Shown here in pieces: positions 14,656 through 23,607 of a stretch of DNA of 64,000 nt. The position numbers and the translations under genes are program-made. Numbering within the stretch: position 1 is the first letter of the stretch; each line of letters opens with the position of its first letter. Below the pieces are notes generated by a model. The model ran no database searches. It was not told the origin of the DNA and saw only the letters and a list, made by a program, of their open reading frames with translations. Source of the stretch: Aciditerrimonas ferrireducens (GTDB lineage: Bacteria > Actinomycetota > Acidimicrobiia > Acidimicrobiales > UBA8190); assembly GCF_023130475.1 (NCBI RefSeq), contig NZ_JAKHEX010000002.1, positions 1 to 64,000 on the forward strand, in the 5' to 3' direction.

Positions 14656-16348
14656 ATGGCATGGAAGCGCTTGCCTCCGGGGCCACCCCGTTGCTCATCG
14701 TCGGATCGTGGCCAGCGAACGGGGTCGACAAGGTCATTCGTGGGGGCCCAGGGAACGGGCGCGGCCACCCTGGCGGCGCAGAGGTCGCGGGTGCGGCCGT
14801 CCGAGGACGCGGCGAGCGTGGTAATGCCCCTCGGAGTCGGGTTCGTGCTCGCAGCCCTCACCTGGGCGCTGGTGGGCGCCGCGGGCCTCACCGGGCTGGC
14901 CCAGGGCCGCATCGTCGTTCGAGTCTCCGAGGTCCTGAGCCTCTTGACGGTGACAGCCGCCACCTTGGGGGCTTTCCTGGCCCTCCTGGTCCATCGGGTT
15001 GTGGGACAAGGATCGGGCTTCCTGGTGCTGGCCGTGGGTTTGGTGGTCGGCGCGGGCCTGGAGGGGGAGCTGCTTCTCCGCCAGCTGTCCCCGGGGGCCT
15101 CGGGACCGCTCGGGCAGTGGGCCCGGCCAGAGGCGGCCATGCCGGCCTCGGGGGTCGTGCTGGCGGTCTGCCTGTCGGTCTGGGTGGCCGATACCGTGGC
15201 CTCCCAAGCCTTCGGTGAACGGGGCGTTGGGGACTGGGGAGCCCGCCAACGCTGGCCCACCGTGGTGCTCTCGGCTGCCGGGGTGGCGACGGTGGCCCTC
15301 GTCTTGGGGGTGTGGCCGTGGCTGGATCGGGTTCGGCTCGCCGAGGCCCTCGGACTGGTCTCCCTGTGCGTGTTGGTTTTCGCCCTCGGGTCGTTCTGGC
15401 TCCGCCGACGGGTGTTCGTCCCCCCCATGGGTGCTTGCGGCCGTGGCCATCCTTCTCCAGAACGGCTTCGTTCCGCTTCTGGATTCGGCTGGAAGCCCGT
15501 CGTGGCTGGGTGACCTCGCCGGGAGCTCGTTCCGCTGGGAGGCGACCGTCGGGGTCGGCGTAGGCCTCTTTTCCACCCTGCGGGGCGCGTGGCGAGAGGA
15601 GCAGCGCAGGCACCAGCGGGAGAGTCGGCGGCTTCGGGCCATGGTGGCCAGAGCGGACGCTCTGCGGGCCGAGCAGCGGCACATGGCCCATGGCATGAAG
15701 GCCACCATGCTGGTCCTGCGGAGCAGCATCGCCCAGATCGAGGCGTGGGGTGCTCGCAACGGCGACCCGTCGCTGTCCGATGCAATCCGGTTCCTGCGGC
15801 ATGGGTGCGACTCCCTGGCGGCCCTGGTGCGAGCCGAGCGACAGGGTGTGCACCGAATCGACATCCGGGCCGTGCTCGACCTGGAGTTCCTCGGCGCTCG
15901 CACGTTGGGGCTGCGTGCGGTGGAGGTCCGAGGCCCGGCGTCTCCGGTGATGGCGGAAGCGGACCCGTTCGTGCTCAGCCAGGCCCTCCGGGAGGTCCTG
16001 TGCAACGTGGTGGAGCACGCCCCTGCGGCTCGGCTGGTCGTGGACCTCCTCGAGGAGGGCGAGACCGTGCGCATCCGACTCGACGACAACGGCCCCGGGT
16101 TCCCGTCGCCGGGTGAACCGGATCCCCTGATGCGGAGGTCCGGCTCCCCAGGCACCGTCGCCGAGCCTGGACAGGGTCTCAGTCTGGTGCAGACCCTTCT
16201 CGAATCCCAGGGCGGGCACCTGGTGCTCGGACGGGGTGAGCTCGGTGGCGCTCGGGTGGAGCTCCGCCTGCAACGGGCGGCCCACGCGCCCCGCCCCGGG
16301 TACCGGACCGGCGACGACCACCGGGGGCCGACCACGGTATCGGCCTGA
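14656..16348 (+). CDS. Membrane sensor histidine kinase, frame broken at C7
   Basis: Two overlapping frames make one histidine kinase. The first (14656 to about 15420) encodes a membrane domain with at least six hydrophobic segments, starting at an ATG behind a GGAGGGGG site. The second (from about 15421) continues with another hydrophobic segment (VLAAVAILLQNGF), a coiled linker, the dimerisation/His region HMAHGMKATM and an ATPase domain. The ATPase domain has N box NVVEHA, DDNGPGF and GQGLSLV. The frames meet at seven consecutive C (15420-15426) and require a +1 shift; one C fewer would restore a single protein. Sequencing error, phase variation or programmed shifting are all possible. A -10-like TACGCT lies at 14603. 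The partner regulator follows 15 nt downstream. Confidence 0.7.
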
Positions 16349-16363
16349 GCAGCGGGAGGGGAC

Positions 16364-17092
16364 GTGGAGGGCCGGGTCCTACTGGTCGACAACCACCGCC
16401 TGCTGGGCCAGAGCCTGGCGGCGCTGCTGCGTGAGAAGGGCTGCGAGGTCGAGGTGATCGACGGCGTTGTGCGGGACTTCGGCGAGATACCGGCAATGGT
16501 GGCCCTAGCGGTTGCCGCCGGACGGCCTTCGGTGCCTGCCCTGGTGGGCCTGGTGGACCTCAACCTCGCAGCAGAGCTCGATGGTGTGGAGGTGATCCGG
16601 CTCCTTGCCCGTCACGGCCTGCCGGCAGCCGTCCTGAGCGGGGTGGTCGACCGGCTCCGACTCGGCGGCGCCATCGCCGCGGGCGCACGGGCTGTGCTCG
16701 GCAAGGACGCTCCCTTGGAGGACGTCCTCGCGGTGGTGGATGATCTGCTGGCGGGTCGGGAACCACCGGGTCGACGGCAGCGGGAGGAACTGCGCGAGCA
16801 CTACCTCCGGGACCAGCGGACCCGGGAACCGCTGCTGCGGAAGCTGGCGCGACTCACGAGCGCCGAGCAGGAGGTGCTTTGGCTCCTGGCCCACGGGTTG
16901 GACGTGCACGGCATCGCCCTGGAGCGGGTCGTCTCGGAGACGACGGTTCGCAGCCAGGTGCGGAGCATCCTGCTCAAGCTGGAGGTCCACTCGCAGCAGG
17001 AGGCCGTGACGTTGGTCCACCGATCCCGGTGGCGCCCATCCCTAGGTTCGCTGTTCCCGCTTGGATCGGTCGGTTTGGAGCAAGGGCGCTGA
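16364..17092 (+). CDS. NarL/FixJ-type response regulator
   Basis: Response regulator of 242 residues. The receiver domain begins LLVDN with an acidic-pocket Asp9, has the likely phosphoacceptor Asp65 in GLVDLN, the switch Ser in AVLSG and the conserved Lys in LGKDAP. A linker of about 40 residues leads to a LuxR-type helix-turn-helix (about residues 165-225: LTSAEQEVLWLLAHGLD and VSETTVRSQVRSILLKL). The GTG start has a GGGAGGGG site and lies 15 nt after the histidine kinase, which is its presumed partner. Its last 51 nt overlap tail-to-tail with the DUF5305 gene on the other strand. Targets are unknown. Confidence 0.85.
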   Translation: MEGRVLLVDNHRLLGQSLAALLREKGCEVEVIDGVVRDFGEIPAMVALAVAAGRPSVPALVGLVDLNLAAELDGVEVIRLLARHGLPAAVLSGVVDRLRLGGAIAAGARAVLGKDAPLEDVLAVVDDLLAGREPPGRRQREELREHYLRDQRTREPLLRKLARLTSAEQEVLWLLAHGLDVHGIALERVVSETTVRSQVRSILLKLEVHSQQEAVTLVHRSRWRPSLGSLFPLGSVGLEQGR

Positions 17093-18229
17093 GGGTGGGG
17101 GTGGCGGGTCGGGACAGCTCCAGCGGTAGCAGGTCTGGTCGAGGAGGACCCAGTAGACGCTGCGGTGCTCGTCGAGGTCACTGGCGACGAGGGGGAGCTC
17201 GAGCCGCTTGGCCAAGGCGGCGAGGTCCCGGCGGTCGGAGACGGGGACGACCACGGCCCCCGTGGGGAGGACAGCTGAGGCACTGCGAACCAGCAGACGT
17301 CCGAAGAGCAGTTCGGGAACGGCCCGAGGTTCGGCGAGCGCGAGGCGACGGGTTGCCCGGAGGAGCGCCGCGAGGGCGAGGACGAGGAGGGCCGCGAAAC
17401 CGGCGGCGGCGAAGCGGACGACGAGGACCGGGAGGTCGAGGAGGGTGCTCGGGGTGGCGCGAAGACCCGGGAGGAAGCCGTTGGCCGTGGCCTGGAGCCG
17501 TGTCGAGGGGGGCTGATCGGAGGCGGCCGCTCCGGTCGCGGTCGAGCCGTCGGCGCTGCTCGTGCTGGCTGGGACGAGCGAACCGTTGGTGGCGCTGAAG
17601 GGCACGCTGAGTGCCAGGGTCCGGTCGAGGGGACGCCCGGCGAGGGTGCCGTGAAGGGAAATGTTAGTTACCACTGCCAAGGTGGCGTTCTGCGGGCCGA
17701 AGGCGTCGTCGAGGCTGGTGAGGATGGTCTGGTAGGAGGTGAGGGGGAGCGCGACGTCGAGGACGGTGGCGGCCGAGTCCCAGGGCTGAACGGGGGTGCT
17801 CGCGAGCGTCCTGGTCAGGCCCTGGTCCTCCAGGACCAGGGCTGCGCCGAGGCTGCTGTGGAGCTGTGGCCGGGGAGCGGCGAGGGCCACGCGGACGGCG
17901 AAACCCACGGAGCGGAGCTGGCCGAGCAGCAGAGGCTGCCCGGCGCGAACGGTGACCGTGCCATAGACCGAACCCGGGATGGGAGTTCCGGCGTAGTCGA
18001 CCTGGACGGTCAGCCGGTAGTCGAGGGGTGCCGGGCGCAGCCGGGTCACCGGTCGGCTCGCGGCGACCCCGAGGAGGACGAGGGTGGCCACGAGGAGAAG
18101 AGCAAGAGTGACCGCTCGAGCCGCCAGTCGCTCAAGGCGCTGCTTGGCCTGCTCGATGCTGTCCCGAGAGGTCCAGACCCGTGGGGGGCGAGCCGGTCGC
18201 CTCGTGCCCGTCGGGGATCGGAAGGCCAT
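17042..18229 (-). CDS. DUF5305-like membrane protein
   Basis: Protein of 395 residues with an N-terminal transmembrane segment (about 38-58), an extracytoplasmic region of about 200 residues, a second transmembrane segment (about 270-290) and a C-terminal cytoplasmic domain ending in a proline-rich tail. The layout and the SYQTIL/SVPF stretches fit DUF5305 proteins, which often accompany SipW-type signal peptidases. The ATG is preceded by AAAGGAGG located inside the signal peptidase reading frame, so the two genes overlap by 98 nt. It is probably the last gene of the TasA-like/SipW/DUF5305 unit and may assist assembly of the secreted protein, which is inference. Confidence 0.65.
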   Translation of the reverse strand: MAFRSPTGTRRPARPPRVWTSRDSIEQAKQRLERLAARAVTLALLLVATLVLLGVAASRPVTRLRPAPLDYRLTVQVDYAGTPIPGSVYGTVTVRAGQPLLLGQLRSVGFAVRVALAAPRPQLHSSLGAALVLEDQGLTRTLASTPVQPWDSAATVLDVALPLTSYQTILTSLDDAFGPQNATLAVVTNISLHGTLAGRPLDRTLALSVPFSATNGSLVPASTSSADGSTATGAAASDQPPSTRLQATANGFLPGLRATPSTLLDLPVLVVRFAAAGFAALLVLALAALLRATRRLALAEPRAVPELLFGRLLVRSASAVLPTGAVVVPVSDRRDLAALAKRLELPLVASDLDEHRSVYWVLLDQTCYRWSCPDPPPPPSAPLLQTDRSKREQRT

Positions 18230-18731
18230 CGGGCCTCCTTTCGGTCGGGAAGGGGTGTCGTGGTCGTCGGCGACGGCGCCGTCGGGGGACAGCGGCGGTC
18301 GCGGCCCCCAGGCCGAGGAGCGGCCCGCCGACGGCTGGGTGCTGCATGGTCCGCAGGACCGTGCCGAGCCGGCCCAGGTCGAGCCAGAGTCGCCCCACGA
18401 CTTCGCGGGAGGTGGGCTGAGCGGGGTCGACGAAGGCGTTATTGACCCCCTTGGTCGAGAAATGGCCCCGATGCACGGCGATGATCTGGTGGACGATCGG
18501 AGCGCGCAGCTGGGGGGTCCGGTAGCCGACGATCTGCCCGACGCGGTAGACCGGAGCCTGGCGGAGGATCAGGAGGTCACCGCTCCACAGAATGGGTTCC
18601 ATGCTGGGTCCGTCGACGACGACGTAGGTGTCCCGACCTCCCAAGCTCCGAGGTGCGAGATACCACCACGCCGCGAGCACTCCAACCGCCATCAGCAGCG
18701 CTGCGATGACTCGGAGGCCGACGAAGCGCAT
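18132..18731 (-). CDS. Signal peptidase I, SipW/Sec11 type
   Basis: Membrane protease of 199 residues. After one N-terminal transmembrane helix comes DGPSMEPIL with the catalytic serine, then DLLILRQ and VGQIVGY, and IVHQIIAV where a histidine replaces the lysine of ordinary bacterial signal peptidases. This Ser-His arrangement is typical of ER/SipW-type enzymes that process TasA/CalY-like proteins. STKGVNNAFVD is the conserved box E-like segment. A second hydrophobic stretch and an arginine-rich C-terminal tail follow. It lies 109 nt downstream of a putative TasA-like substrate and overlaps DUF5305. A GGAGG site precedes the ATG by only 3-4 nt. Confidence 0.85.
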   Translation of the reverse strand: MRFVGLRVIAALLMAVGVLAAWWYLAPRSLGGRDTYVVVDGPSMEPILWSGDLLILRQAPVYRVGQIVGYRTPQLRAPIVHQIIAVHRGHFSTKGVNNAFVDPAQPTSREVVGRLWLDLGRLGTVLRTMQHPAVGGPLLGLGAATAAVPRRRRRRRPRHPFPTERRPDGLPIPDGHEATGSPPTGLDLSGQHRAGQAAP

Positions 18732-18776
18732 GGCCCTCCTGGCACTGGTCGATCGTTGGGGGACCCGAGAGCGGCG

Positions 18777-18812
18777 GGTGGTTGGCCGACCCGCAAGGGT
18801 CGGCCAACCACC
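18777..18812 (-). terminator. Perfect 16-bp hairpin between tasA-like and sipW-like genes
   Basis: A 16-bp perfect inverted repeat with a GCAA tetraloop occupies most of the 109-nt gap. There is no T-run after it in either direction. It may act as a partial terminator or as a 3' stabiliser, giving more substrate than protease mRNA. Confidence 0.6.
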
Positions 18813-18840
18813 GTTCGCTTGGGGTCGATGGTCGGTGCGA

Positions 18841-19305
18841 CTACTGGTTGACCTCGATCTCGAGGTTGTTGATCCAGCCGACGCCGGAACCCGGCTGGGG
18901 TTGCATGTTCACCGGGATGCCCGGGTTGAAGCTGCAGGTGAAGTTCGTGCTGTTCGATGTCCCACCTGGGGACACGGTGCAGACCGTCCAGGGTTGACGA
19001 GGCGCCGGGGGCGGTGGGTCGAGACGCACGAAGGCCTGGCTGGCAGCCAGCTCCCCAGCCGAGGTCGTGGTGGCAGTGAAGCTCACTGACGCCACCGAGA
19101 GCGGGGGCGGCACGCTGCTGTTGTTCGGGGGCGGCGGCGGGTCCACGGTGTAGTGGATGTTCGAGATGGCGTAGCCGTCAACCACGCCGTTGGAAACCCC
19201 TTCGCCCGACGCCGGTTGGGTGTTGACGGCCAAGAAGGCCGAGCCCCCGGTGGCCAGGAGACCCCCGACCACCAGCGGGGCCAGCACTCGTCGGGGTAGC
19301 ATCAT
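18841..19305 (-). CDS. Secreted TasA/CalY-like protein, SipW substrate candidate
   Basis: Small exported protein of 154 residues. A signal peptide (about residues 1-26, with VLAPLVVGGLLATGGSAFLAV as hydrophobic core in pieces) is followed by a beta-rich, Thr/Ser/Pro-rich mature domain with two polyproline stretches and a cysteine pair (TVCTV and FTCSF). The position next to a SipW-type peptidase and the short signal with AF after a glycine-rich region are typical of camelysin/TasA-type fibre proteins; sequence identity to TasA is not evident by eye. The ATG at 19303-19305 has a strong AAGGAGGA site; an upstream extension of the frame has no ribosome site. Confidence 0.55.
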   Translation of the reverse strand: MMLPRRVLAPLVVGGLLATGGSAFLAVNTQPASGEGVSNGVVDGYAISNIHYTVDPPPPPNNSSVPPPLSVASVSFTATTTSAGELAASQAFVRLDPPPPAPRQPWTVCTVSPGGTSNSTNFTCSFNPGIPVNMQPQPGSGVGWINNLEIEVNQ

Positions 19306-19465
19306 GGTAGTTCCTCCTTCTCTCGGTGGAACAGGCGGTGGTCCTGGCTCCGTGGCTGCGGAGTACGCCAGGGCCACCGCTGACGCTACGGCCCGAGGCG
19401 ACAAGCGACATCCTGCAGGCTGCAGGATCGCGGGCACCGGACCCGTCCGAGCCGCGCGTTGGCCT

Positions 19466-21382
19466 TCAGTCGTCGACGAGCTCGACGAGGACCTCGACCT
19501 CGAGGTGCTGGGTGCCCCCGCCGCGGACCGTGCCCCGGAGAGGGGCGACGTCGTCGTAGTCCCGGCCCCAGGCCAGGGTGACGTGGTGGTCGGAGACCAA
19601 GGGCTCGTTGGTCGGGTCGAGGTCGAGCCAGCCGGCGCCGGGCACGAAGACGGCGAACCAGGCGTGGGAAGCCTGGGCCCTCGGATCGACCGGGGTCCCG
19701 GCGGCCAGCAGGAGGTAGCCGCTCACGTAGCGGGCGGCCAGGCCGCGCGAGCGGAGGCAGGCCACGGCGAGGTGGGCGAAGTCCTGGCAGACCCCGCGGC
19801 GGGCGTCGAAGACCTCCTCGACGGGGGTGCTGACGGTGGTCGAGCCGGGCAGGTAGGCGAAGTCCTGCCTGATGCGGCACGCGAGGTCCAGGGCGGCTTC
19901 GTGGAGGGGCCGACCCGGGGGGAAGGACTCGGCGGCGTAGGCCGCCAAGGTGGGCGAGGCGGGGGCCTTGCGGCTCCCGGGCACGAACCGGCGGGCTTCG
20001 AGCACCGCGGCGTGGCGGTCGAGCTGGAGGAGGTGACGGACGGTCTCCCAGGGTGGGCTGGAGGCGGGGGATGCGCTGGGGAGCAGCTCGACGGTGCTCG
20101 AGGCGGTGACCTCGAGGGCGCGATGGGGCTCGTCGACGCTGAAGACCACGAGGTGGTTGCCGAAGGGGTCGAGGAGCGGGGTCGTGGTGGCCGGGGCAGG
20201 GTCGACGGTGAGCTGATGGGCGACGAGGCGCTGGCGGGGGGTGGCTCGGGGTCGGAGGTGGTCCTCGGTCGTCGAGGCGCTAGCGGGTTCCTCGTAGCGG
20301 TAGCGGGAGCGGTGGAGCACTCGGAGGCGGCGAGGTCCGACGGGAACGCGGCGCGCACGGGCGCGGCTGGCGGTCGCCGCAGTGCCCGGCGGGGAGGCCG
20401 GGAGCTTCCAGAGCTGGGTCAGCTGGCCGTGCACGCCGGTCAAAACAGTCCGGACGGCCGGAGCGACCACCGACGGGAGGAGGGCCTCGGCGGTGCTGAC
20501 GGCGTCGTCCAGGACGGTGCCGGCCTGGAGCAGGGCGGCGGTGGCGCGACAGGGGAAGGGCAACGCCTCGAGGAGCGTCAGGCAGGTGCCGAGCTCGGAG
20601 CGGACCGAGCCGGGGAAGGCCTCCTCGAGCAGCACGAAGAGCGGCACAGCGAGGGGGTTCTGGAGCCGCCAGCCGCCCCGTCGGAAGACGGCCTCGGCGT
20701 GGAGGGCTCGCAGGACCGTGGCCCGATGAATCGCGGCGAAGGGATCTGCGGTCCTCTCCAGGGCGGGCGCCCAGGCCTCGAGGACCCGGCAGGTGAGGTC
20801 GGCTCGCTCCAGGGCGCGACCGAGCCCGAGCAAGACGCCGGGCTGGTCGCGTCCGAGGGTCTCCTCCGCCACCCGACCAACGGCGGTCGTCGCGACCAGC
20901 AGATCGCCCAGCCACGCAAGGCGACGAGCCCGGTCAGGCACCACGACGGGGCCGTCCTGGGCGAGTTGCCAGAGGTCGTGAACGGCTGCCGCCACCTCCA
21001 TCGGCAGGAGGGCCGCAGCTGTCCGGGCGTTCGCCCGGACAGCCCGGAGGGAGGAGCGGAGCGCGCTGGGATTGGACAGGTCCAGCAGGCAGAAGGGCAG
21101 GACCTGGTCCTCGCCGGGGCCGGCGTCGGGGAGCTGCTCGCCGCCGAGGAGTGGTTGGTAGCGGTCGCGGAAGAGCTCCTCGGTGCCGCTCAAGCGCAGG
21201 AGGACCGTCCAGCCGAGCTCGGCCCCGACCGGCAGGTCGAAGAGCGCGTCGTGGTAGGCCTGGACGACCCGGACGGTGCCCTCGGCTCGGGCGAGGTACC
21301 GGCCAAGCCAGTAGAGAGCGTCGGCGATCCGGGCGAGGAGCGGCTGCTCCCGCCGGTGGACGGGCAGTGCGGTGGTGGTCAC
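19466..21382 (-). CDS. Fusion: alpha-E domain (DUF403) plus transglutaminase-like protease
   Basis: Protein of 638 residues joining two modules that are usually separate genes. Residues 1 to about 325 form the helical alpha-E domain (start LLARIADALYWLGRYLARAEGT, here shortened for display to its first and last parts). From about residue 345 comes a bacterial transglutaminase-like protein with an N-terminal beta domain (LRVLHRSRYRYE). Its papain-like core has the catalytic Cys in GVCQDFAHLA, His in ASHAWFAVFVP and Asp in LDLDPTNEP. Its GTG start overlaps the ATP-grasp gene stop. These three activities form a conserved cluster thought to ligate or hydrolyse peptide-like substrates, but its chemistry is not established. 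Confidence 0.82.
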   Translation of the reverse strand: MTTTALPVHRREQPLLARIADALYWLGRYLARAEGTVRVVQAYHDALFDLPVGAELGWTVLLRLSGTEELFRDRYQPLLGGEQLPDAGPGEDQVLPFCLLDLSNPSALRSSLRAVRANARTAAALLPMEVAAAVHDLWQLAQDGPVVVPDRARRLAWLGDLLVATTAVGRVAEETLGRDQPGVLLGLGRALERADLTCRVLEAWAPALERTADPFAAIHRATVLRALHAEAVFRRGGWRLQNPLAVPLFVLLEEAFPGSVRSELGTCLTLLEALPFPCRATAALLQAGTVLDDAVSTAEALLPSVVAPAVRTVLTGVHGQLTQLWKLPASPPGTAATASRARARRVPVGPRRLRVLHRSRYRYEEPASASTTEDHLRPRATPRQRLVAHQLTVDPAPATTTPLLDPFGNHLVVFSVDEPHRALEVTASSTVELLPSASPASSPPWETVRHLLQLDRHAAVLEARRFVPGSRKAPASPTLAAYAAESFPPGRPLHEAALDLACRIRQDFAYLPGSTTVSTPVEEVFDARRGVCQDFAHLAVACLRSRGLAARYVSGYLLLAAGTPVDPRAQASHAWFAVFVPGAGWLDLDPTNEPLVSDHHVTLAWGRDYDDVAPLRGTVRGGGTQHLEVEVLVELVDD

Positions 21383-22986
21383 CGGGGGTCCTGCGTCCTA
21401 CCGGGTCGGGGATCGAGGGGCGCCGGCCGGCCGGGGCCGAGCAGGGGGGATGGGAGCACTCGGGCCCCGGGCCGGCCAGCGGGGAGGCGATCGTCGACCA
21501 CCCAGGTGTCCTTGGAGGAGCCGCCCTGGGAGGAGTTGACCACTCGGCTCCCGAAGGGTGCGACCCGGGTCAGGCCGCCGGCCGCGCTGGTGGCGCCTGC
21601 GGGGGTCAGGACGGTGAAGGTGCGGAGGTCCACCCGGCGGGCCTGCAACGTCCCGTCGCCGGTCAGGCTGGGGGTCGTGGAGAGCTCCAAGGTGGGCTGG
21701 GCGACCCAGCCGGCCGGGTTCTGCTGGATGCGGGCGGCGACCGCCGTCAAGGACGCTCGGGGCACGTCGGGACCGACGACGACGCCGTAGCCGCCGCCTT
21801 CGGTCGTGGGCTTGACGACGAGTTCGGCCAGGTGGGCCAGGACGAAACGGCACTGCTCGGGGTCCCCGCACCACCAGGTCGGGACGTTCGCCAAGATGGG
21901 CTCCTCGTCGAGGAAGAAGCGGATGATCGCCGGGACGAAGGCGTAGACCGCCTTGTCGTCCGCGACACCGGTCCCCGGGGCGTTGGCCAGGGCCACCCGA
22001 CCGGCTCGCCAGCTACGGAGCAGCCCCGGGACGCCGACGAGGGAGTCGGGACGGCCCAGCTCGGGGTCGAGATAGTCGTCGGCCACCCGCCGGTAGACCA
22101 CGTCGACCGGCCGGAGCCCCTCGACGGTCCGGGCCTGGAGACGGTCCTGGTCGTCGACCAGGAGGTCCGCGCCCTCGACCAGGGGGATGCCGAGTTGGCG
22201 GGCCAAGAAGACGTGCTCGAACCAGGCCGGGTTTGCGGGGCCGGGCGTGAGCAGGACGGCCAGGTCGTCGTCGCTGCCTGTGCGGAACGCCGCGAGGCCC
22301 TCGCCGAGGGCGTCAAGGTAGGGCTCGACGGGGAGCACGCTCGCCTCCCGGAAGGCCTCGGGGACGACCGTCTTCGAGACCTGCCGGTTGACCAGCATGG
22401 AAGCGGCCCCCGAGGGGACCCGGAGGTTGTCTTCGAGGACCGCGAACTGGCCGCTCCCGTCCCGGACGACGTCGGTGCCGGCGACATGCGTCCAGATGCC
22501 CGCCGGTGGCGAGGTGCCGAGCAGGGCTGGCTCGAAGTGACGGGAACCGAGGACCACCTCGGGCGGGACCACCTTGGCTCGGAGGGCTTCCTGCGGACCG
22601 TAGCAGTCGGCCACGAAGGCGTTCAGGGCCACGAGCCGCTGGGCCAGGCCGGCGGCGAGGCGTTCCCATTCGGCGAGGGCGACGAGGCGAGGCAGGACGT
22701 CGAACGGCCAGATCCGCTCGGGGTCGGGGTCGGGGTCGCTGGCGAGCGGGAACGTGACCCCGAGGCGGGCGAGCTGGCGTTGGGCGGCCACCTGCCGGCC
22801 CAGGAGCCCCGCGGACCCGAGGTCCTCCAGGAACGCGGAGAGGCACGCGGCGTGGGGCCGTGGCTGGCCCGAGCTGTCGAAGAACTCGTCGAGGGGTGCC
22901 TCGGGTGCGGTCTCCGGGCAGCGACCAGGGACCGGAAGATCGCCGTGGGTCCTCGTCGGACGTTCGATGGGTGCCTCGACGGCCAC
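21379..22986 (-). CDS. Circularly permuted ATP-grasp type 2 protein
   Basis: Protein of 535 residues of the DUF404/DUF407 circularly permuted ATP-grasp group. FEPALLGTSPP, VLEDNLRVPSGAASML, the central DDLAVLLTPG and VVYRRV, VKPTTEGGGYGVVVG with the glycine-rich ATP loop, and the final TRVAPFGSRVVNSSQGGSSKD are family landmarks in the right order. It is predicted to form amide bonds using ATP, possibly on a peptide processed by the fused transglutaminase partner downstream. The GTG start lies 6 nt after a TACGGT box (minus strand), so the message is probably leaderless. The N-terminal 35 residues are variable. Confidence 0.85.
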   Translation of the reverse strand: MAVEAPIERPTRTHGDLPVPGRCPETAPEAPLDEFFDSSGQPRPHAACLSAFLEDLGSAGLLGRQVAAQRQLARLGVTFPLASDPDPDPERIWPFDVLPRLVALAEWERLAAGLAQRLVALNAFVADCYGPQEALRAKVVPPEVVLGSRHFEPALLGTSPPAGIWTHVAGTDVVRDGSGQFAVLEDNLRVPSGAASMLVNRQVSKTVVPEAFREASVLPVEPYLDALGEGLAAFRTGSDDDLAVLLTPGPANPAWFEHVFLARQLGIPLVEGADLLVDDQDRLQARTVEGLRPVDVVYRRVADDYLDPELGRPDSLVGVPGLLRSWRAGRVALANAPGTGVADDKAVYAFVPAIIRFFLDEEPILANVPTWWCGDPEQCRFVLAHLAELVVKPTTEGGGYGVVVGPDVPRASLTAVAARIQQNPAGWVAQPTLELSTTPSLTGDGTLQARRVDLRTFTVLTPAGATSAAGGLTRVAPFGSRVVNSSQGGSSKDTWVVDDRLPAGRPGARVLPSPLLGPGRPAPLDPRPGRTQDPR

Positions 22987-22992
22987 GGTCGG

Positions 22993-22998
22993 ACCGTA
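22993..22998 (-). promoter_or_regulatory. -10 box (TACGGT) of the ATP-grasp gene
   Basis: TACGGT on the minus strand ends 6 nt before the GTG at 22986, the spacing of leaderless genes in this window. No convincing -35 is visible. Confidence 0.45.
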
Positions 22999-23055
22999 CC
23001 GAGCAGACGTTGCCGGCGGGTTGCCGGGGTGTGAACAGGACGTGTCGGACCGAGG

Positions 23056-23082
23056 TTCACGAGGAGTTCACAGGCTCGAAAC
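23056..23082 (+). promoter_or_regulatory. GlnR-type operator upstream of cyanase
   Basis: TTCAC (23056), TTCAC (23067) and GAAAC (23078) at 11-nt steps, oriented toward cyanase 34 nt downstream. It has the same layout as the site before the NCS1 permease. Nitrogen control of cyanase is biologically reasonable. Confidence 0.5.
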
Positions 23083-23115
23083 CTGGGCGACCCATGGGGC
23101 GGGCGCGATGGGCGT

Positions 23116-23556
23116 ATGGATCGCTTGGAAGCCGGTGAAGCCGTTCGACGGGCAGTGCGAACACGGGGGCGGCGATGGTCGGAGCTGGCCGAGCTGCTTG
23201 GGCGGTCGGTGGTGTGGACCACGTCGGCCCTGCTGGGTCAGCAGCCCCTCGGACGGGAGCAGGCCGAGCTGGTGGCCAAGGAGCTCTCGCTGGGACCGGA
23301 GGTGGTCGAGGGACTCTGCCTCCCGCCGGTGCGCGGCGCTGCGGCCGTGGACCGCAGCGAACCGGTCGTCTACCGGCTCGAAGAGGTCGTGCAGGTCTAC
23401 GGCTCTGCGGTGGCGGAGCTGGTGGCCGAGGAGTTCGGCGACGGGATCATGAGCGCCATCGACTTCGAGATGGACCTCCGGCGAGAGCCGGACCCGAAGG
23501 GCGACCGGGTAGTGCTGACCCTGAGCGGCAAGTTCCTCCCGTACTGGGTCTGGTGA
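23116..23556 (+). CDS. cynS: Cyanase (cyanate hydratase)
   Basis: Enzyme of 146 residues that converts cyanate and bicarbonate to ammonia and CO2. The N-terminal helical domain contains SALLGQQPL, and the C-terminal catalytic domain contains YRLEEVVQVYGS with the catalytic Arg and Glu. FGDGIMSAIDF supplies the catalytic Ser. The final GKFLPYW matches the family C-terminus, and length is as usual (about 150). Cyanate arises from carbamoyl phosphate and urea, so the gene fits the nitrogen-scavenging context. The ATG has no clear ribosome site. No carbonic anhydrase or cyanate transporter is adjacent; the gene stands alone between divergent and convergent neighbours. Confidence 0.93.
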   Translation: MDRLEAGEAVRRAVRTRGRRWSELAELLGRSVVWTTSALLGQQPLGREQAELVAKELSLGPEVVEGLCLPPVRGAAAVDRSEPVVYRLEEVVQVYGSAVAELVAEEFGDGIMSAIDFEMDLRREPDPKGDRVVLTLSGKFLPYWVW

Positions 23557-23607
23557 GCGGCCAGCCCCGACTCGTCCGGCCTCGACTCGTCCGGCGCGGC
23601 GGCCCGG

